DNA from: Pseudomonas sp. CFBP13508
GTDB lineage: Bacteria > Pseudomonadota > Gammaproteobacteria > Pseudomonadales > Pseudomonadaceae
NCBI RefSeq assembly: GCF_005233515.1
Contig: NZ_QFZZ01000015.1
Coordinates: forward strand, 1-64,000
Length of the DNA stretch: 64,000 nt
Reading direction: 5' to 3'
Part shown: in pieces, positions 63,264 to 64,000 of the stretch
Layout: each line of letters begins with the position of its first letter
How positions within the stretch are numbered: position 1 is the stretch's first letter
Notes under the pieces: generated by a model
Seen by the model: only the letters and a program-made list of their open reading frames with translations
Database searches by the model: none
What the model was told of the DNA's origin: nothing
Program-made: the position numbers and the translations under genes

Positions 63264-64000
63264 TTATTTCAGTTCCGGCAGGCGCGCCTGGTTTTTCACT
63301 TCGGTCGTGGCAATCGCATCAGCCGGCAGCACCACGCGCTGTTTGCTCAGCAACTGGCCCATGTTCGCCAGCACGCGGTACATCGAGTATTCCTCGGTGT
63401 AGCGGATTTCGGTGTAGCGGCGGTTGGCGTTGTACAGCTCGTTTTCGCTGTCGAGCAGGTCGAGCAGGGTGCGTTGGCCGAGGCCGAACTGATCCTGATA
63501 AGCAGCGCGCACGCGTTTGGTGGTTTCGGCGTATTCGCGGGCGGTCGGTGTCTGCTTCTTGGCGTTTTCCATGGCGCTCCAGGCCAGGCGAATGTTCTCG
63601 TTGAGCTGACGCAGGGCGTTATTGCGGATGTCCATGGCCTGGTTGATGTCGTGGGCATTTGCCGCCAGGCGTGCCTTGTCGCTGCCGCCACGGAACAGGT
63701 TGTAGTTCATCACCACACCGACACGCCATTCGTTGTCGTGACCTTCGTCGCCCTGCACGTTGTTGTTCGCACCCACTGCCGCTTCCGCGTCGAAGCGCGG
63801 GTAGAACGGCGACTTGGCCACTTCGTACTGGCTCTCGGCGGACTGCACGTCCGCCTGGGCCGATTTCAGGTACGGGTTGTTGTCGACCATGCTCTGCTGC
63901 GCTTCACGCAGGTCCGGCGGCAGCTCACCACGAGTCGAGGCCGGGGTTTCCAGCTCATCGGGCATGCGTCCGACCACGCTGTAGAAATTCGATTCGGCGT
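63264..64000 (-). CDS. TolC-family outer membrane channel (LapE-type), partial
   Basis: The frame continues past the right edge; about 245 C-terminal residues are visible. AQADVQSAESQYEVAKSPFYPRFDAEAAVGANNNVQ and NLFRGGSDKARLAANAHDINQAMDIR are typical TolC helical and strand segments, the second with the conserved periplasmic turn. It forms the outer membrane duct for the LapB/LapC-type exporter. The start lies outside the window. Confidence 0.9.
   Translation of the reverse strand, partial: AESNFYSVVGRMPDELETPASTRGELPPDLREAQQSMVDNNPYLKSAQADVQSAESQYEVAKSPFYPRFDAEAAVGANNNVQGDEGHDNEWRVGVVMNYNLFRGGSDKARLAANAHDINQAMDIRNNALRQLNENIRLAWSAMENAKKQTPTAREYAETTKRVRAAYQDQFGLGQRTLLDLLDSENELYNANRRYTEIRYTEEYSMYRVLANMGQLLSKQRVVLPADAIATTEVKNQARLPELK

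Overview
The window is typical Pseudomonas chromosome, most likely from the P. fluorescens species complex. The evidence is high GC, dense short-spaced genes, fluorescens-type REP doublets in many gene gaps, and recognisable Pseudomonas gene blocks: a guanidinobutyrate (gbu) cluster, a beta-ketodecanoyl-ACP synthase/sigma/anti-sigma block, aceK, and a Lap-type adhesin exporter. I see no tRNA, rRNA, CRISPR array, prophage or complete insertion sequence. The only trace of a transposase is a probable IS110-type C-terminus at the left edge.

Layout. 1-8.9 kb: small housekeeping and unknown genes (nitroreductase, YcgN, SpoU-type methyltransferase, YajD HNH protein, spermidine-synthase-like protein, a lone cyclic-nucleotide-binding protein), oligopeptidase B, and a three-gene unit with a class II glutamine amidotransferase. 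8.9-13.7 kb: a LysR regulator divergent from an MFS transporter and 5-oxoprolinase genes pxpABC. 13.8-19.4 kb: a MoxR ATPase/VWA pair, a DUF748 protein, cysK and lpxO. 19.4-22.5 kb: a coupled pair of small poorly known genes, a leader region with a small ORF, and two convergent DMT transporters. 22.7-31 kb: aceK, hrpA, the KAS III-like gene, and an ECF-like sigma/anti-sigma pair. 31-43.6 kb: porin, FemAB-like protein, ABC exporter, LysR/hydrolase/cyclophilin unit, azoR, DMT transporter, YbdG-type channel, DEAD-box helicase. 43.6-52.7 kb: small envelope proteins, CvfB-type S1 protein, DMT and MFS transporters, LysR. 52.5-59.5 kb: gbu cluster and tapT. 59.6-64 kb: type I secretion genes, cut by the window end.

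Functional units. (1) PxpABC should hydrolyse 5-oxoproline to glutamate; the MFS gene in front is probably its importer and the divergent LysR its regulator. (2) GbuA should convert 4-guanidinobutyrate to 4-aminobutyrate and urea; an NTF2-like protein, an NCS1 permease and an SSS symporter follow, with divergent gbuR. A 10-bp imperfect palindrome in front of gbuA is a candidate operator. (3) The KAS III-like enzyme could feed octanoyl-CoA into fatty acid synthesis, followed by an ECF-like sigma factor and a short zinc-finger anti-sigma. (4) The TolC/LapB/LapC-type exporter should secrete a large adhesin, not seen in this window.

The most unusual non-coding structures are a 3 x 103-bp tandem repeat inside a composite inverted-repeat element between gbuA and gbuR, two strict size classes of REP doublets, and the leader with a 54-codon ORF ahead of a DMT exporter. 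I found no clearly novel defence or secretion system.
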